A DNA stretch of 9,032 bases, from NCBI GenBank assembly GCA_002331335.1, contig DCZO01000034.1:1-9032 (forward strand). The letters are read 5' to 3'. Positions 1 to 6,944 of the stretch are shown here, piece by piece. The position numbers and the translations under genes are program-made. The notes beneath the pieces were generated by a model. That model was not told the origin of the DNA. It saw only the letters and a list, made by a program, of their open reading frames with translations, and did no database searches. Each line of letters begins with the position of its first letter. Positions within the stretch are counted from its first letter, which is position 1. The stretch is from Nitrospira sp. UBA2082 (GTDB lineage Bacteria; Nitrospirota; Nitrospiria; Nitrospirales; Nitrospiraceae).

Positions 1-944
1 AAGTTCATGCCATAGATGCTCGCAATAAAACTCAGCGGCATGAAGATCGTGGTGATGACCGTGAGCACTCGCATCACGGCGTTCAGGCGATAGCTGACGC
101 TCGACAGGTAGATGTCCAGGCTCGCCGACAGCATTTCGCGAAACGTCTCGATGGTATCGACGACCTGGACCACGTGATCGTAGACGTCGCGGAAGAAGAC
201 TTTTGTGGGTTCATGCAGGTATGGGCAGTCCGAGCGGGACAAACTGTTGGTCACCTCCCGCAACGGCCAGACGGCCCGCCGAACGAACAGTAGCTGCCGT
301 TTCAGCGCGTGGACGTCCCTGAGGGTATCGGGCTTCGGGTCGGCCATCACCCGTTCTTGCAGTGTTTCGATCTTTTCGCCGAGTGACTCCAGCACGGCAA
401 AATACTGATCGACGACCGCGTCCACCAGCGCATAGAGCAGATAGTCCGAGCCGTTGTGGCGGAGACGACCTTTGCCGGCGCGCAGGCGATCGCGTACCGG
501 ACTAAAGACATCGGTCCCGTTTTCTTGAAACGACAGCACGTAATTGCGTCCGAGCACGAAACTCACCTGTTCGACAAGAATGCCTCCCCGGTCGGTCACC
601 GCCAGCATTTTCACCACCAGAAACACATAGGTCTCGTAATCGTCGAGCTTGGGCCGCTGGTCCGTATTGGCGATATCCTCCAGGAGCAAAGGATGGAGGC
701 CGAACTGCTTTCCGAAGGCCTCCAGTAGGTCGAGCTTGTGGACGCCTCCGACGTTGATCCACGTCACCGTTTCGTCCGCGGGCGGCTGCAGATCGTTTGG
801 ATTCGTGACCGTGCGCTCATCGCACTGCGCGCCGGCGTAGTTGAACAGCGTGATCTCAACCGTCTCGGTCCGGTTCTCGCCGATATGCACCAGCGTGCCC
901 GGCGACAGGCCCGTCTTCTTCGATCGTTTCTGGACCAGCTTCAT
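1..944 (-). CDS. corA: CorA-family magnesium/cobalt transporter, C-terminus cut by window edge
   Basis: This is a pentameric inner-membrane channel for Mg2+/Co2+ uptake. I translated 314 codons from the ATG at 944-942 to the window edge. Residues 1-290 look like the cytoplasmic CorA domain: an alpha/beta part with TWINVGG (61-67), LHPLLLEDI (83-91) and QRPKLDDY (96-103), then the long helical part. The first membrane helix is about residues 293-311 and runs into the YGMN signature at 311-314, where the sequence leaves the window. GMN at 312-314 is the position I recall for Thermotoga maritima CorA (351 residues), so only about 35-40 residues, including the second membrane helix, should be missing. 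The reading frame stays open upstream to an in-frame ATG at 1031, but the start MKLVQKRSKK at 944 matches the usual CorA N-terminus and has AGGTGG just upstream. No frameshift is seen. Family assignment is secure; the transported ion is inferred. Confidence 0.96.
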   Translation of the reverse strand, partial: MKLVQKRSKKTGLSPGTLVHIGENRTETVEITLFNYAGAQCDERTVTNPNDLQPPADETVTWINVGGVHKLDLLEAFGKQFGLHPLLLEDIANTDQRPKLDDYETYVFLVVKMLAVTDRGGILVEQVSFVLGRNYVLSFQENGTDVFSPVRDRLRAGKGRLRHNGSDYLLYALVDAVVDQYFAVLESLGEKIETLQERVMADPKPDTLRDVHALKRQLLFVRRAVWPLREVTNSLSRSDCPYLHEPTKVFFRDVYDHVVQVVDTIETFREMLSASLDIYLSSVSYRLNAVMRVLTVITTIFMPLSFIASIYGMN

Positions 945-1091
945 AGCCACCTGCTTGTACGCAGATTCGAGGAGGAGGTCAAGCCAGCCGTGTGTGGTGA
1001 ACGTTGGCAACAGGCGGATTGCGCCAGGCATGTCACGAGGACTGGTCCCGGGCAGGTGGAGAATGGACGAGGAAATCCGAGGCAGCGGGGC

Positions 1092-3275
1092 CTATGAGCG
1101 GCTCAACGACGTCAACTGGTGGAAGGTCTCTTGCGCACGGTGAAGTTCTTCTCTTGTGAGAGGCACGCCGCCGAAGCGTGCGCGGCAATAGAGTTCTGTA
1201 ATGGACGCGACGGCTGTGCCCGCGGTACTCCACTGTGCTTGGATGATACGAATGAATTGGAGCGGAGGCATGGCGGCGGGCTTGTGTATCCCCCTCCGTT
1301 CGAGTTGTCGAAGCATCCGACGGTAGAGCTGGACGATCGCCTGTTCGTCACCGGCTGCACCCGTTGACCGGCGTGGCCAATTCCACGGCCGTGCCCAGAC
1401 AAGCCAGGCAACGACGCCGCATCCGGCCAACAGGATTCCGACGACCTTCACGACATGAGGTAGGTCCCCGCTGGTCATGGAGTCGATGCCTGTCTCAAAC
1501 GCGGCCGTCAGAGGTCTCAAGAGCGCAGCCAGGGAATCCAGTGTCCGGAGACGGACCGAGGCGCTGCCGGTCTGGAGGTCACGCATGACGGCAAGCTGGT
1601 CGGTGGCGCTGTATTGCACGAAGAAACGGTTCCAGCGAAGCCGGACGCTGTCCAGCATGCTCTGCACCGTGTGCCATGCCGGAAGAGTTCCGACGGCGCT
1701 GTCGCCATCGGCCGGCGTTGGGTCCATCATGACCCAGCCGGAATGCGGCAGATGCACCTCCACCCAGGCATGGGCATCCTGCTGCCTCACGACATAGTAA
1801 TTCCCATACTCGTTCCATTCGGTCGCCAAGAAACCTGTAACGAGGCGAGCGGGAATGCCGATCGCCCGCAACATCACCACCATGGCCGTCGCATAGTGTT
1901 CGCAGTAGCCGGTTTTCCTGTCGAAGAGAAACTCCTCGAGCGGATGCGCTTGCGCGGCCAGTGGGGCATCGAGGCTGTACCGGTAATGGCTTGAGAGATG
2001 GTCCTGAATCGCGACGGCCTTTTCGTATATGGTCTGTTTGGATTCGGCCACGTCGCGCGCGAGCGCAGCGATGCGTTCCGATTGCACAGGCATTTGCAGG
2101 AAATGCCTGATAAACAACTCGGGATACGCGGCTGGCCGTGGTTGCAAATCGGCCGGCGCTACCGTGTTCGATCGAGAGACGGCGGAGTATTCAATACGCG
2201 TCGAACTCGGAAACGGTAAATACAGGGCGCCGGTGACATCTGCCTGGATAGCCGGGAACCTGCCGTTGATGGATTCCGCAAAGGGTGCCGCGAAGAGCAC
2301 AGGAGTATCCAGGGGCTCCAACTGGATATGTTGGCGGAGCGCAGGTCCGTGGTGAGGCGGCTTGTGCGACTGGCTCCCGCGCAGAGTAAACGTCTCCGGT
2401 GAATCTTCGCTCAGGCTCCGGCGGTGGCTCAATTGATTCGCCCACGATCTCCCGTCGTAACGATCGAACGCCAGGCCCCGCAAATAGAATCGTCCCACTT
2501 CGTGCGCCTGGCGGTCCGGCAGCTCGACACGCATCACCACACTGCGATCACGTTTGATTGGTCCGATGGATCCCAAGTCCACCGTATTTGAGAACCCTGA
2601 GGTGCGGATGTTCTCGCCATACCCCTTCTGATAAAACCCGGCGCTCACACGGGGGATCACGAAGAAGATGACGAGGGTCAATCCAAAGGTCGCGGCGGCG
2701 AGCCCATTGGCCATCCAGAACATTTTGGGAGTGACATCGCGATTCGATTCCAACGGTTCAGGTTCCCGTCGCATGGCAGCCGACGGAACGGCGGCGTCTT
2801 TGGTCAGCTGGAAGAGCAGCAGGGTCCAGACCCCGGCCAACATATAGGCGAGAAAGATGGGGAAATACCAGAGCTCCGACGTTAACGACGCAGCCGCTAA
2901 AATCGCGACCAGGCTTATGGCGAAGAGATGCACATAGTCCCGCCGGTGCTGCAGATTGAACAATTTAATGATCATCAGGACCAAGAGAAAATGAATCCCG
3001 GATGTCAGGAGATCGCCAGAAATCCACAGACTGTCGATCCAGAATCCGAGAAAACCACTCAAGACGAGGACATTCCAGGTTGTTGGCGATAAGGTCACAA
3101 GCCGGACCACAGAGGTGATGGCGGTCACATTTCCGGTTCGCGACAGCGCCACGAGCAGAGCCGATGCGGTCAGAAAAATCAGCCAGCCAGGCAGACTTGC
3201 ACCAAGGACTAATCCGACGAACGATGCGGATGCCAGCACGATCGAGGTGAGCCGAAGGGCCTGGTCACATGGCAT
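1092..3275 (-). CDS. TgpA-like membrane transglutaminase (DUF3488 / transglutaminase core / DUF4129)
   Basis: This is a multi-pass membrane protein with an extracytoplasmic transglutaminase-like domain. Such domains form or cleave amide bonds in peptides or cell-wall material; the substrate here is unknown. From the ATG at 3275 it has 727 residues. The first ~210 contain roughly seven hydrophobic segments (about 9-25, 29-44, 60-78, 93-107, 113-131, 136-156, 190-208), as in DUF3488. The catalytic core spans about 385-525 and keeps the full triad: Cys458 in GYCEHYA, His502 in DAHAWVEV, Asp518 in MMDPTPA. A last membrane helix at about 609-627 leads to a cytoplasmic DUF4129-like tail with YRRMLRQLERRG (651-662). 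The frame stays open 30 codons upstream (to 3365) inside the DUF58 gene, but that stretch is Arg-rich and unlike the family. The ATG at 3275 has GGAG six bases upstream and overlaps the DUF58 stop by 11 bp. It is the last gene of the MoxR-DUF58-transglutaminase cluster; length fits the family. Confidence 0.95.
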   Translation of the reverse strand: MPCDQALRLTSIVLASASFVGLVLGASLPGWLIFLTASALLVALSRTGNVTAITSVVRLVTLSPTTWNVLVLSGFLGFWIDSLWISGDLLTSGIHFLLVLMIIKLFNLQHRRDYVHLFAISLVAILAAASLTSELWYFPIFLAYMLAGVWTLLLFQLTKDAAVPSAAMRREPEPLESNRDVTPKMFWMANGLAAATFGLTLVIFFVIPRVSAGFYQKGYGENIRTSGFSNTVDLGSIGPIKRDRSVVMRVELPDRQAHEVGRFYLRGLAFDRYDGRSWANQLSHRRSLSEDSPETFTLRGSQSHKPPHHGPALRQHIQLEPLDTPVLFAAPFAESINGRFPAIQADVTGALYLPFPSSTRIEYSAVSRSNTVAPADLQPRPAAYPELFIRHFLQMPVQSERIAALARDVAESKQTIYEKAVAIQDHLSSHYRYSLDAPLAAQAHPLEEFLFDRKTGYCEHYATAMVVMLRAIGIPARLVTGFLATEWNEYGNYYVVRQQDAHAWVEVHLPHSGWVMMDPTPADGDSAVGTLPAWHTVQSMLDSVRLRWNRFFVQYSATDQLAVMRDLQTGSASVRLRTLDSLAALLRPLTAAFETGIDSMTSGDLPHVVKVVGILLAGCGVVAWLVWARPWNWPRRSTGAAGDEQAIVQLYRRMLRQLERRGIHKPAAMPPLQFIRIIQAQWSTAGTAVASITELYCRARFGGVPLTREELHRAQETFHQLTSLSRS

Positions 3276-3280
3276 GTGAC
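3264..3280. repeat. Perfect 17-bp palindrome over the DUF58 stop / transglutaminase start
   Basis: The sequence GTCACATG-G-CATGTGAC has 8-bp arms around a single central base. On the minus-strand mRNA the first arm contains the transglutaminase ATG (3275-3273) and the second arm contains the DUF58 TGA stop (3267-3265). As RNA it could fold as a 7-bp stem with a 3-nt loop, placing the start codon in the hairpin while the GGAG ribosome site (3282-3285) stays outside. A role in coupling the two translations is inferred. Confidence 0.75.
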
Positions 3281-4386
3281 GCTCCAAGGAATGTCTCGGT
3301 GTCGACCAGCAGCGCGGGAACAGGCGCGCTTGGAACCTCCGCCCCGCGCCACGGCCGCACGACAATCAGTGCGCCACTGTCTACTGTGTCAGGCGGCTCC
3401 AGGAACCGATCGGTGTCTGAGCTCATATCGGCATGCGGAGCGCGCCGTTCGCAGAGGGCCAGCATGCGCAGAAGATCGAGAAGATGGGCTTCACCTTGTC
3501 CGAAGGAGGAACGAGACGATCCAATCGTCAATTGCAGATGATAGCTACGGACTGCCAAGTGATGGACCAGAGAAGCCGTATATGCGACGGCCTCCTCGAA
3601 CTCCGTATCGAGGTTGTCAGGAGCCAGCGGCGACAGATAGATCGAGGCCCGGCGTTGACTCTCCGCTTCAGTTTCTCGGACGGTCAGTTTTGACGTTCTG
3701 GCCGTTGTCACCCAATGGATCGCTCGCGAGTCGTCTCCGGCCTGGTAGAGGCGCAGATTGTACAGGTCGCTCCCGTAGCCTTTTCGATGAGCCGTGTGGT
3801 CCTGTCCGGCCGCCAGCAAGTCTTGTAGAACTTCATCCGCAAGCGGCTTGATTTCGGGGCAGACGATCGCCTCTCCGGCGACGGGATAATAGGCTTTCTT
3901 GAGAAAGAGGCCGAACGGAAATGACGTGATCACTCGGACTCCATCCAGCCGCAGCCGGCCTCGGCGGGCAGCGACCAGGGGATAAGACAGCAGCTTGCTG
4001 GCGCCGGGAGGCAGCTCGCGGATCACCAGGCCTCGATCGATATCCTGCCCGTCGCAGACATCGGACAGAGTCAGCGAGAAGCTGGGGAACCGGGATTTCC
4101 GGTTCTTGACCACGAGGGTCGCCGTCGCCAGCTCATTGGTGAACAGCAGGTCCGGCAGGTGACGGTGGAATTCCAAACGCCGCAGGCAGTGCTCCGCGAC
4201 GATCCCCGAGACCAGGATGATGCTCAGCATCATCGACAGCAACAGATAGAAGAGGTTGTTGCCGGTATTGATCGCGGCGATGCCCACAGCCAGGGTGAAG
4301 AACAGGAATTGAAGACCTTCGGACGTCAGGCGGGTTGAGCGGTGGTACGTAAACCGCTGAACGATCGCGCGGAGTCGGGTCAGCAT
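3265..4386 (-). CDS. DUF58 domain-containing membrane-anchored protein
   Basis: This 373-residue protein of the DUF58 family is normally encoded between a MoxR ATPase and a transglutaminase-like protein. The biochemical role is not established; the family is usually described as a vWA-like partner of MoxR. Two adjacent hydrophobic segments (about 25-39 and 44-63) form an N-terminal membrane hairpin. The family's signature lies at about 211-238: LRLYQAGDDSRAIHW followed by a TSKLTVRE strand, the usual R-x-Y-x-x-G-D-x-x-R-x-I-x-W pattern. A beta-rich region with FPFGLFLKK (156-164) precedes it. The ATG at 4386 is the only sensible start, since a TGA lies two codons upstream in frame; its ribosome site is weak (GGTG six bases upstream). 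The moxR stop is 66 bp upstream and the transglutaminase ATG lies inside this gene's last codons, so the three are probably co-transcribed. No truncation or frameshift is seen. Confidence 0.94.
   Translation of the reverse strand: MLTRLRAIVQRFTYHRSTRLTSEGLQFLFFTLAVGIAAINTGNNLFYLLLSMMLSIILVSGIVAEHCLRRLEFHRHLPDLLFTNELATATLVVKNRKSRFPSFSLTLSDVCDGQDIDRGLVIRELPPGASKLLSYPLVAARRGRLRLDGVRVITSFPFGLFLKKAYYPVAGEAIVCPEIKPLADEVLQDLLAAGQDHTAHRKGYGSDLYNLRLYQAGDDSRAIHWVTTARTSKLTVRETEAESQRRASIYLSPLAPDNLDTEFEEAVAYTASLVHHLAVRSYHLQLTIGSSRSSFGQGEAHLLDLLRMLALCERRAPHADMSSDTDRFLEPPDTVDSGALIVVRPWRGAEVPSAPVPALLVDTETFLGASHAM
3282..3285 (-). promoter_or_regulatory. Ribosome binding site of the transglutaminase gene inside the DUF58 gene
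   Basis: GGAG on the minus strand, six bases before the ATG at 3275. It decides in favour of this start over the upstream in-frame codon at 3365 and lies just outside the palindrome at 3264-3280. Confidence 0.65.
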
Positions 4387-4452
4387 GTGTCACCAGCTCG
4401 TAGTTCTGCCTGCCGAAAATAGTTGTTCCGCAACCTGTGAGAGGAGGAGCGG

Positions 4453-5397
4453 CTATACGGGAACAGGAACCGATTCCACGAGATCTTGAATAATCCGCTC
4501 GGCCTGCTCGAAGCTTCGCTGGCGGAGGCTTTGTGTGCGGGCCACCATGATGCGGTGAGAGAGAACCGTCGGGGCAAGCTCCTTGATGTCGTCCGGAAGA
4601 CAGTAGTTTCGGCCACGCACCAGCGCCAGGGCCTTAACCGCCCGACTCAAGGCCAATGCGCCGCGGGTGCTCACTCCCAACGAGACGAGTTCGGACTGTC
4701 TCGTGGCCTGCACGATCGACAAGAGATACTCCGTCAGGCTTTCTTCCATGAAGACTTTATCGACTTGAGCTTGAAGATCCAGCACATCTTGCGCGGCGAG
4801 CACCGGCTGAAGGTCCTCGGCCGGATGCAGCGATTGGGGTCGATCGAGCACCTTCTTTTCTTCGTCAGGCGACGGATAGCCGATACGCAGCCGCATCAGA
4901 AACCGATCCAGCTGGGATTCGGGAAGCGGAAAGGTGCCGTGGTATTCCGCGGGGTTCTGGGTGGCAATGACCATGAACGGTTGGTTCAGCGGATACGTTT
5001 GATTATCCACGGAAATCTGCGCTTCGCTCATGGCCTCCAAGAGACTGCTTTGTGTTTTGGGGGTCGTCCGATTGATCTCGTCGGCCAGCACGATATTGGC
5101 GAAGATGGGGCCGGGCATGAACTCGAATGCTTGCTTCTGACGATTGAAGATCGACACGCCGACGATGTCGGATGGCAACAGATCGCTCGTAAACTGGATG
5201 CGCTTGAACGAACAGTCCAACGATCGCGCAAGACTATGGGCCAGCGTGGTTTTTCCTACCCCCGGCACATCTTCAAGTAGAAGATGGCCGCGGGCCAGCA
5301 ACGCCACGAGGGTCAGTTCGATGACCTGCGGCTTCCCCTTGATCACCCGTGAAATATTCTCGTGAATCGCTCGAATCGGTTGTGTGGAATTCATCAT
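4453..5397 (-). CDS. MoxR-family AAA+ ATPase
   Basis: This is a cytoplasmic AAA+ ATPase of the MoxR group, thought to act as a chaperone or activator for vWA/DUF58 partners encoded beside it. From the ATG at 5397 it has 314 residues. Visible motifs: Walker A VPGVGKTT (44-51, Lys49), Walker B NIVLADEINR (101-110, Asp106-Glu107), the MoxR-typical PKTQSSLLEAM (113-123), sensor 1 ATQNP (145-149), PLPESQLDRF (158-167) with a candidate arginine finger, and a sensor-2 region STRGALALSRA (243-253). These are all the conserved elements, so it should hydrolyse ATP. The frame can be extended to a TTG at 5457, but that codon sits in the spacer of the promoter at 5448-5476, and MNSTQPIRAIHENISRVIKG is the usual MoxR N-terminus. 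A second ATG follows directly (5394); neither has a strong ribosome site. It is the first gene of the cluster, 111 bp downstream of the methyltransferase-like gene. Confidence 0.95.
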   Translation of the reverse strand: MMNSTQPIRAIHENISRVIKGKPQVIELTLVALLARGHLLLEDVPGVGKTTLAHSLARSLDCSFKRIQFTSDLLPSDIVGVSIFNRQKQAFEFMPGPIFANIVLADEINRTTPKTQSSLLEAMSEAQISVDNQTYPLNQPFMVIATQNPAEYHGTFPLPESQLDRFLMRLRIGYPSPDEEKKVLDRPQSLHPAEDLQPVLAAQDVLDLQAQVDKVFMEESLTEYLLSIVQATRQSELVSLGVSTRGALALSRAVKALALVRGRNYCLPDDIKELAPTVLSHRIMVARTQSLRQRSFEQAERIIQDLVESVPVPV

Positions 5398-5447
5398 GGA
5401 AGTCTTATCTGGCCAGGGGATTGGATTCGCCGGTAGGACACCGTCGA

Positions 5448-5491
5448 AGTCTAACAAAGGGTCCTGGGGTGGTCAATTTTTATGGCTTTTT
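5448..5491 (-). promoter_or_regulatory. Sigma70-type promoter with UP-like element upstream of moxR
   Basis: On the minus strand, TTGACC (5476-5471, five of six consensus bases) is followed after exactly 17 bp by TAGACT (5453-5448, four of six). Directly upstream lies the A-rich stretch AAAAAGCCATAAAAA (5491-5477), in the position of an UP element and unusual in this GC-rich sequence. Transcription should start near 5441, giving a leader of about 43 nt before the moxR ATG at 5397. The promoter would serve the moxR-DUF58-transglutaminase cluster. Confidence 0.6.
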
Positions 5492-5508
5492 ATGCCATGA
5501 GCGAGCGG

Positions 5509-6822
5509 TTACGCGGGGATCAGGGTCAGGAACCACGGTGCGACCTCTTCCACCATGGCGGAGAATTGTCTCGCTGTGTTGCTCGCAGGAATACCCGGGA
5601 AGGTTGCTCCTCGGCTAATCCGAACATACCGAAATGTGCCGAGTGTGTGGTTCGGCGGGGAGGAAGATTTGTCCGTAGCAAGTGGCTGTCGGAGAGTCCC
5701 CAGTTCCGAAAGATCCAAGGAGTCGCCGATCGGGAGGCGAGCAAGTGCGACATAGAGGTCGCCGAAGATCTCCGGAATAGTGGCCGCGGTAAAGGGCCGA
5801 TCTCGTGGGCGGTAGCGTGGGTCCTCGAGCAATTGGGCCAAGAGTTCCCAAAACACCTGGTTATCGACCGCACCGAGGACACACAGCAGGCCTCGAGTCG
5901 CGAGGAGATTGAGCAGCGCTCGAGGGCCGACGATCTCAAACTTCCAGGGTGGAAAGAGGAGGGCACGATCTCCGTGCAGCACTTCGAGTGCCCGCTCACC
6001 TTGGTACCGGATCTGTCTGGACGCACCCATGGTCCGGCGCAGCTCCTCTTCAATGATTGGCCGGGCAAGCCTCCCCGGATCGTACGCAAACGTCGGTGTT
6101 GCCGGCGCCCAGCAGGTGGCCATCGCGTATCGCTTCGCGAGCAAGCCACGTTCCTCCAATGAACGGAGATCAAACATATCTTGATTCCCGTAGAAGGCAA
6201 AGGAGACACCGTCGGTCTGCTGGAGCGTTCGCAGCCGTTCCTGGCTGGGGTGGAGTGGAGCGCCCAGCTGTGAACCGGGATCGAGCCGGTCGATGCAATG
6301 AAGGAGAAGCTGCCTGCGCTGCCGACGGAGTTCCGGACCATAGTACTTAACCAACTCGCCGGCGAAAGAAAGATCGCCAGCGCCGAGGTCCAACAGGGAC
6401 GCCGGTTCGACGACGTGCAGAAGATCAAAGGGATTGGCCGTGCGCCGGATCAACCGTTCAACCTCTTCACTGGCGATTGCAGGGATTGCCCACTGCGAGC
6501 CGGGTGTGGCAACGAGATCAAAGAATATACAGAGGGCGCGCAGGGCTTTGGCCGGCGGAAACCCCGTCAGCGCCTTGAGTCCTTCGCCGTCCAAGTCCTG
6601 AACCCGTTGTGCCTCTGGCTGATCGACTATCTTGAGGAGCGGTTCCTTGATGGCAGCCGGAAGGGCTCGTTCCTGAAGTCGGTGGAGGAGTCGGGCGATG
6701 GTTGCGGGAAACCCCTGCCGCTCGATCAATTGTCTTGAGGCGTCCCATTGTGTCGAGGAGTGTCTCGCACGCTGGCTGACGAGACGGCGGAACTCGGCGA
6801 GGGAGGAGGGCTCGGCGCTCAT
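5509..6822 (-). CDS. Uncharacterised protein with class I SAM-methyltransferase-like motif
   Basis: I do not recognise a named family for this 437-residue protein. What can be seen is a glycine-rich loop SLLDLGAGDLSFAGEL (142-157) after a hydrophobic strand, the form of motif I of class I S-adenosylmethionine-dependent methyltransferases. An acidic strand end follows at LLLHCIDRLDP (172-182), where the SAM ribose is usually bound. Further candidate core strands are VSFAFYGNQDMFDL (206-219) and YAMATCWAPATPTF (232-245). A helical N-terminal region (1-140) and a C-terminal part (about 290-437) flank this core. There is no signal peptide or membrane segment, so it is probably cytoplasmic. The frame is open for 69 codons upstream (to 7029), but that stretch lies antisense to the ChaN-like gene and is low-quality; the ATG at 6822 fits the promoter at 6874-6903. 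The gene is on the same strand as moxR, 111 bp upstream of it. The catalytic role and substrate are unknown, and the fold could be kept without activity. Confidence 0.85.
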   Translation of the reverse strand: MSAEPSSLAEFRRLVSQRARHSSTQWDASRQLIERQGFPATIARLLHRLQERALPAAIKEPLLKIVDQPEAQRVQDLDGEGLKALTGFPPAKALRALCIFFDLVATPGSQWAIPAIASEEVERLIRRTANPFDLLHVVEPASLLDLGAGDLSFAGELVKYYGPELRRQRRQLLLHCIDRLDPGSQLGAPLHPSQERLRTLQQTDGVSFAFYGNQDMFDLRSLEERGLLAKRYAMATCWAPATPTFAYDPGRLARPIIEEELRRTMGASRQIRYQGERALEVLHGDRALLFPPWKFEIVGPRALLNLLATRGLLCVLGAVDNQVFWELLAQLLEDPRYRPRDRPFTAATIPEIFGDLYVALARLPIGDSLDLSELGTLRQPLATDKSSSPPNHTLGTFRYVRISRGATFPGIPASNTARQFSAMVEEVAPWFLTLIPA

Positions 6823-6873
6823 CGGACCATCCGGCGGTTGGTGGCAAGTCGAAAGGACGTTCAATTTCTTTGG

Positions 6874-6903
6874 AGAATAGTGGCCTGTGAACGTCGTCGT
6901 CAA
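6874..6903 (-). promoter_or_regulatory. Candidate sigma70-type promoter for the methyltransferase-like gene
   Basis: On the minus strand, TTGACG (6903-6898, five of six consensus bases) and TATTCT (6879-6874, four of six) are separated by 18 bp. Start of transcription would be near 6867, about 45 nt before the ATG at 6822. This lies in the 122-bp divergent region (6823-6944). I found no equally good promoter on the plus strand for the ChaN-like gene. Confidence 0.45.
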
Positions 6904-6933
6904 GGCAGCTTGTCCGCGTCCCGGCAGTGTGAT

Positions 6934-6938
6934 AGGAG
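6934..6938 (+). promoter_or_regulatory. Ribosome binding site of the ChaN-like gene
   Basis: AGGAG with six bases to the ATG at 6945. It excludes the in-frame TTG at 6939, which begins directly after it, as the start codon. Confidence 0.75.
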
Positions 6939-6944
6939 TTGACC

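Noticed and set aside
945..1031. Upstream ATG at 1031 as corA start
   Set aside because: It adds 29 residues not typical of CorA and has no good ribosome site; the start at 944 matches the family.
3276..3365. Thirty-codon upstream extension of the transglutaminase frame
   Set aside because: It lies inside the DUF58 coding sequence, is Arg/Pro/Cys-rich and unlike the family; the ATG at 3275 has a proper ribosome site.
3276..3851. 191-codon plus-strand open frame
   Set aside because: It is antisense to the DUF58 gene and Arg/Pro-rich with no domain signature.
4486..5280. 264-codon plus-strand open frame
   Set aside because: It is entirely antisense to moxR, whose motifs are all conserved; this is a codon-bias shadow.
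5398..5457. TTG start giving MoxR twenty extra residues
   Set aside because: The TTG lies between the -35 and -10 boxes of the moxR promoter and the added residues do not resemble MoxR N-termini.
5482..5500. ATGGC/GCCAT inverted repeat as a terminator for the methyltransferase-like gene
   Set aside because: The stem is only 5 bp and on the transcribed minus strand it is followed by an A run, not a U run.
5482..6162. 226-codon plus-strand open frame
   Set aside because: It is antisense to the methyltransferase-like gene, has low-complexity Arg/Ser composition, and shows no recognisable domain.
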